Made by a program: the position numbers and the translations under genes. DNA of 64,000 nt from Silene latifolia (taxonomy: Eukaryota; Streptophyta; Magnoliopsida; Caryophyllales; Caryophyllaceae). Of this stretch, positions 60,994 through 64,000 are shown in pieces; the first letter of the stretch is position 1, and every line of letters starts with the position of its first letter. The stretch covers positions 42,506,969-42,570,968 of the forward strand of contig NC_133538.1 in the NCBI RefSeq assembly GCF_048544455.1, given 5' to 3'. A model generated the notes under the pieces. It did not search any database. It worked only from the letters and a program-made list of their open reading frames with translations, and was not told where the DNA came from.

Positions 60994-63004
60994 CGTGCTG
61001 TGGCTTTCAAGTATCAGGATTCTGTTTTTACTGCTCTTCAATCTCTGGATTCTTCTTTCCCTGAGGAGAATTTACTAAAAACAAACTATGACAAGATTCT
61101 AAGGGAGAAGAAAATAATTCTGAATCTACGAGGTATGGATCCCCGAGTCTTGTCCGTCGGGGCTAACTGGTATCACCTGGCTGGTTCTCAGTATTTTGGA
61201 ATGGGCGTTCAAAGCAGTCGTAAGTTACCTTTTACTCCCTTGATGATTGATACCATTCGTGCTATGGAGGTGTCACCTTTTCAGATTATGCCAATGGTTT
61301 GGAAACTTGTCCATTCTATTGAAAATTTATGTGCTAGACATAATCTTGTAATTACTATTAATGATATCAAGGCAGTTTATCATATGAAAAATCCTGTTGA
61401 TGGTCGTTTTAATTTGAGAATAAAATCGAAAATGTCTCCATTAATTACTAACCTGGACTCTGGAGATGATAAGAATTGGGCAAAGACTTTCCTGTTTGTC
61501 CGGACTAAGACTTTGGGATCAAGCTTTGATTATCTGAGATATCCTCCCTTGGAGAGTGGTAGGTTCCTTGTACTTTTTTATTTTGCAATATATATTATAT
61601 GAAATTAATGGATTCTGATTCTTACCTGTGTAACTTTGACGGTTTTGCGGCTCCCGATTGGAGTTGTGATCCCCTTGATGAGGAGGTGTTTCCGGGATAG
61701 AAGCTTTCCTTGCTATTCCCGAGGAGGAGAGGACCTGGTCAACTAGTTTGGGCGGGAGTTGTTGCCCCGGTATATGAAGACCAAGTGATCGGGGTCGAGT
61801 ACCCAAAGGCAAGCCTAGTTCTCTTGCTCTTTCTTTCTGTACGTCTTACGTATGCTTTTATGTTGGCCGTTATCTTCCTGTCGTTCTTTGCTTGATATTC
61901 ACGTATATATTTTTTTATATATTCAGTATTTAGGTCTTCTCGCTAGGCTGGCCAGCTTTTCGCAAAGGATTTGAAGGTGGGGTGGCTAGGATTGCTTTGA
62001 ATGTCCAAGAGCCGGAGGCTAGTGGGAGCGACAAAACGCTTGATATCCTGGTTTCGAGATTCACCTCTTCAAGATCCTCCTAGGGTAATTTCACCGGAGA
62101 TTGTTCGAGGCTCGAAAAAGAAAGAGGGAAGATGATATCTTGGCGAGAGGAGGAAGGAGAGAAACGACCTATCCCGGCTCACCAATCGGGAGTATAAGGC
62201 AAGTGCCTGCTAGGATTGATGACATGGATGATGCCCGGGCTCGGATAGATGAGTTTTCTGCAAAGATGAGCGACCAGCTATTGTCCTGCTAGTACCCTTG
62301 AGTCGTCTACCGAGTGGTTTCTATTCGACTTCTCTTGTAACAAGGCTGCTGAACTTGCTTCCCAGGCTAGGGAGGTTAGTTGTAAAGGGATATTTTTAAT
62401 TGTTTATCTGCTTGTTGTTTTACCTTGTATTTGGCTAATTGATTTTGTATGTATGTAGGGGTTGGATGCCGGGTGCAGCTCGCTTGTCAGCTTAGGGATG
62501 CCCAGGCCAAGGTTACTAATTTGGAGGAAAAGCTGGATAGGCTAAACCGTGACCTGCACACATCCAGGGGTAATGAAGTGGTACTTCAATCTCAGTTGGG
62601 GACAGCTAAGGAGGCGGTCAGGGCTGCTGTAGTTTGTGAGGTAGCTGCAAAGAATGCTGAGAAGGTCGTCAGGCAAGAGTTGGAAGCTGAGAAGCAGGCA
62701 ATGCAGGATCAATTAAGGAAAAACGAGGAGCTTGCTGCTGAAAAGGAGTTGGTGGAGGCGCGGTTGGCTGATGCTGCTCAGTACTTCTTCGGGAAAGGCC
62801 GGGTTGATGCTATGAGGGATCCAGAATCTGACCGGGCTAATTGGAATCCGGACCGGGATGAGATGGCTTTGGACGCTCGCATATCCCGATTTGGCTAATA
62901 TGGGTCAAGAAGAAGAAGTGGATTCTCCTCCTTCCAAGGCAAAGTCTGATGATCAGGAAATGGCGGATGGTTGTGAGTCGGTCACTGGCTCAAAAATAGC
63001 TTAG
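60994..63004 (+). pseudogene. antisense gene of the second Tat element
   Basis: First exon to about 61,558 is open: SVGANWYHLAGSQYFGMGVQ, then VSPFQIMPMVWKLVHSIENL and LITNLDSGDDKNWAKTF, ending LESG at a GT splice site in the same place as in region A. The next exon is frameshifted near 61,700. A later exon (from about 62,460) encodes a long coiled coil (VTNLEEKLDRLNRDLHTSRG and EKVVRQELEAEKQAMQDQL), then QYFFGKGRVDAMRDPESD and EVDSPPSKAK, with stop at 63,004. The N-terminus is replaced by a copia RT scrap. Breaks suggest it is not functional. Confidence 0.75.
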
Positions 63005-63693
63005 TTTTGTTTTTCTTTTAGGTTTTGGTCTATCCAGGGGGAATGTCCCTGGAATGAATATTTAGAAACATTTTTTGACCCATCCAGGGGGGATGTCCCT
63101 GGAATGGATGTTTTTTTAGGTGTGTGGTAAGGCCATTTGTTTTGGATGAATAAATATTTGGTCAAATTTTCTTCTTGTGTTTTCAAAAGGTGATGTTGAA
63201 TGTCTCTTGGATCGGCGCTTATTCAACTGGGTCGTCGATTTTGTCTTTGGATCGCGCTTTAATGTGTTATGGGTGGGATCGTTGCACATGTCCTGGAGGG
63301 CTTATGTCCCTTGCCTGTCTGGAGGGCTTATTACCCATTTATGTTATACAATCCAGGAATAGATTTTCCAGGTTTGTATGATAAGTTGAGCTCGATATTA
63401 TAAGGCTGTTTTGCAAATCAATTTTGGATATCGATTGGATATTAGTTGAATGTTGGTGGGGGTAGCCCCCAATCTTTAAGATTTGTTTTAAATAGAATGC
63501 AGTATGTAAAAACAAGTATTGAAGATTCTACTTGGTAAAGATATGGGAACATAGATCGAACTTGGTCACGTAATTTTTGAAGAAATCATATATTGCATTT
63601 ATTCACGTAATGGCAAGTATCATACATGTAATTTCACATCAAGTTGGGCGGGAAATGTGAACACGGAAATTATACCCGGACCGGAAATATATT

Positions 63694-64000
63694 TTATATG
63701 TGGAATAATTTTAGGTGTGCAATGTTCCAAGCTCTTGGGATCATTTCGCCTTCCAGGGTTTGTAATCTGTAGGCTCCCTGGCCGACTATTGAGTCAATTA
63801 GGTAGGGACCTTCCCAGGTTGGGGCCAATTTGCCAAATTCTTTTCTTTTGTGTTTTGGAATACTTTCCCGAGTACAAGGTCTCCTACCCCGAATACCCTG
63901 GCTTTGACAGTCTTGTTATAGCTTTTCGCAACTCTTTCTTTGGTATCTTTGCTAATCGATCTTTGGCATGCATCTCTTAGCTCTTCTGTTAGGTCCAGGT
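63694..64000 (-). pseudogene. integrase C-terminal region of second Tat element, partial
   Basis: On the minus strand the polyprotein runs in from beyond the right edge: KARVFGVGDLVLGKVFQNTK, then KLAPTWEGPYLIDSIVGQGA and LEGEMIPRAWNIAHLKLFHI with a stop at 63,694. It aligns with the ends of regions A and B of the dimer. A frameshift lies near 63,835. Confidence 0.8.

Larger units (their letters stand above)
60994..64000 (-). mobile_element. second Tat-type gypsy element, left-truncated, continues beyond window
   Basis: Same layout as region A of the dimer: antisense gene on plus (60,994-63,004), spacer with GGAGGGCTTATGTCCCTTG phrases (about 63,296 and 63,319), then integrase C-terminus on minus (63,694-64,000). 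It is clearly a different, diverged family. No LTR is seen at the left junction, so its 3' end has been cut off inside the antisense gene. Confidence 0.82.

Overview
The window is a mosaic of plant organelle DNA and plant LTR retrotransposons. The organelle genes are of seed-plant type: a plastid trnK-rps16-trnQ-psbK-psbI-trnS-trnG-trnR-atpA-atpF block with group II introns, plus the mitochondrial cytochrome c maturation genes ccmC and ccmFN. The species cannot be named from sequence alone.

Layout. Positions 1 to about 8,350 are a collinear and almost undamaged plastid segment. It breaks off inside the atpF intron, so atpF exon 1 is missing. From about 8,350 to 23,980 the DNA looks like plant mitochondrial spacer. 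It holds only two recognisable genes, ccmC (16,903-17,625, +) and ccmFN (22,041-23,803, -). Both are broken by several frameshifts. A tRNA-like element overlaps the ccmC stop codon. Positions 23,983-24,186 and 40,944-41,017 are the two halves of a second, inverted copy of the 5' part of plastid atpA. The halves are separated by a 16.76 kb Ty3/gypsy retrotransposon dimer with three LTRs sharing two internal regions, flanked by the 5-bp target duplication TTGGT. From 41,018 to about 60,870 there is gene-poor mitochondrial-like spacer with decayed reading frames, a dispersed repeat pair and a 70-bp degenerate tandem repeat. At 60,870-64,000 a Ty1/copia reverse transcriptase scrap is fused to a second, diverged gypsy element that runs off the right edge.

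The gypsy elements have Tat-lineage features: a TGGCGCC-type primer-binding site, a DGGSS protease and a YIDD reverse transcriptase. They also carry an extra gene on the opposite strand between integrase and the 3' LTR, and that gene has GT-AG introns and a TATA box. Integration with a target duplication is a nuclear process, and the target here is a plastid gene fragment embedded in mitochondrial DNA. With two broken mitochondrial genes, the simplest reading is nuclear DNA carrying a compound organelle insertion (NUMT plus NUPT). The alternative is a greatly expanded plant mitochondrial chromosome that imported plastid and nuclear DNA. The two internal copies differ mainly at CTG/CAG triplets. 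That fits systematic read errors at CHG-methylated cytosines, so many frameshifts in the retrotransposon may not be biological.

No complete novel defence or metabolic system is visible. The most interesting items are the target-duplicated dimer inside the atpA copy, the antisense gene with its own promoter, the CTG/CAG pattern, the 70-bp repeat, and several long unrecognised frames (12,623-13,252; 19,306-19,935; 44,770-45,075; 48,692-49,246).
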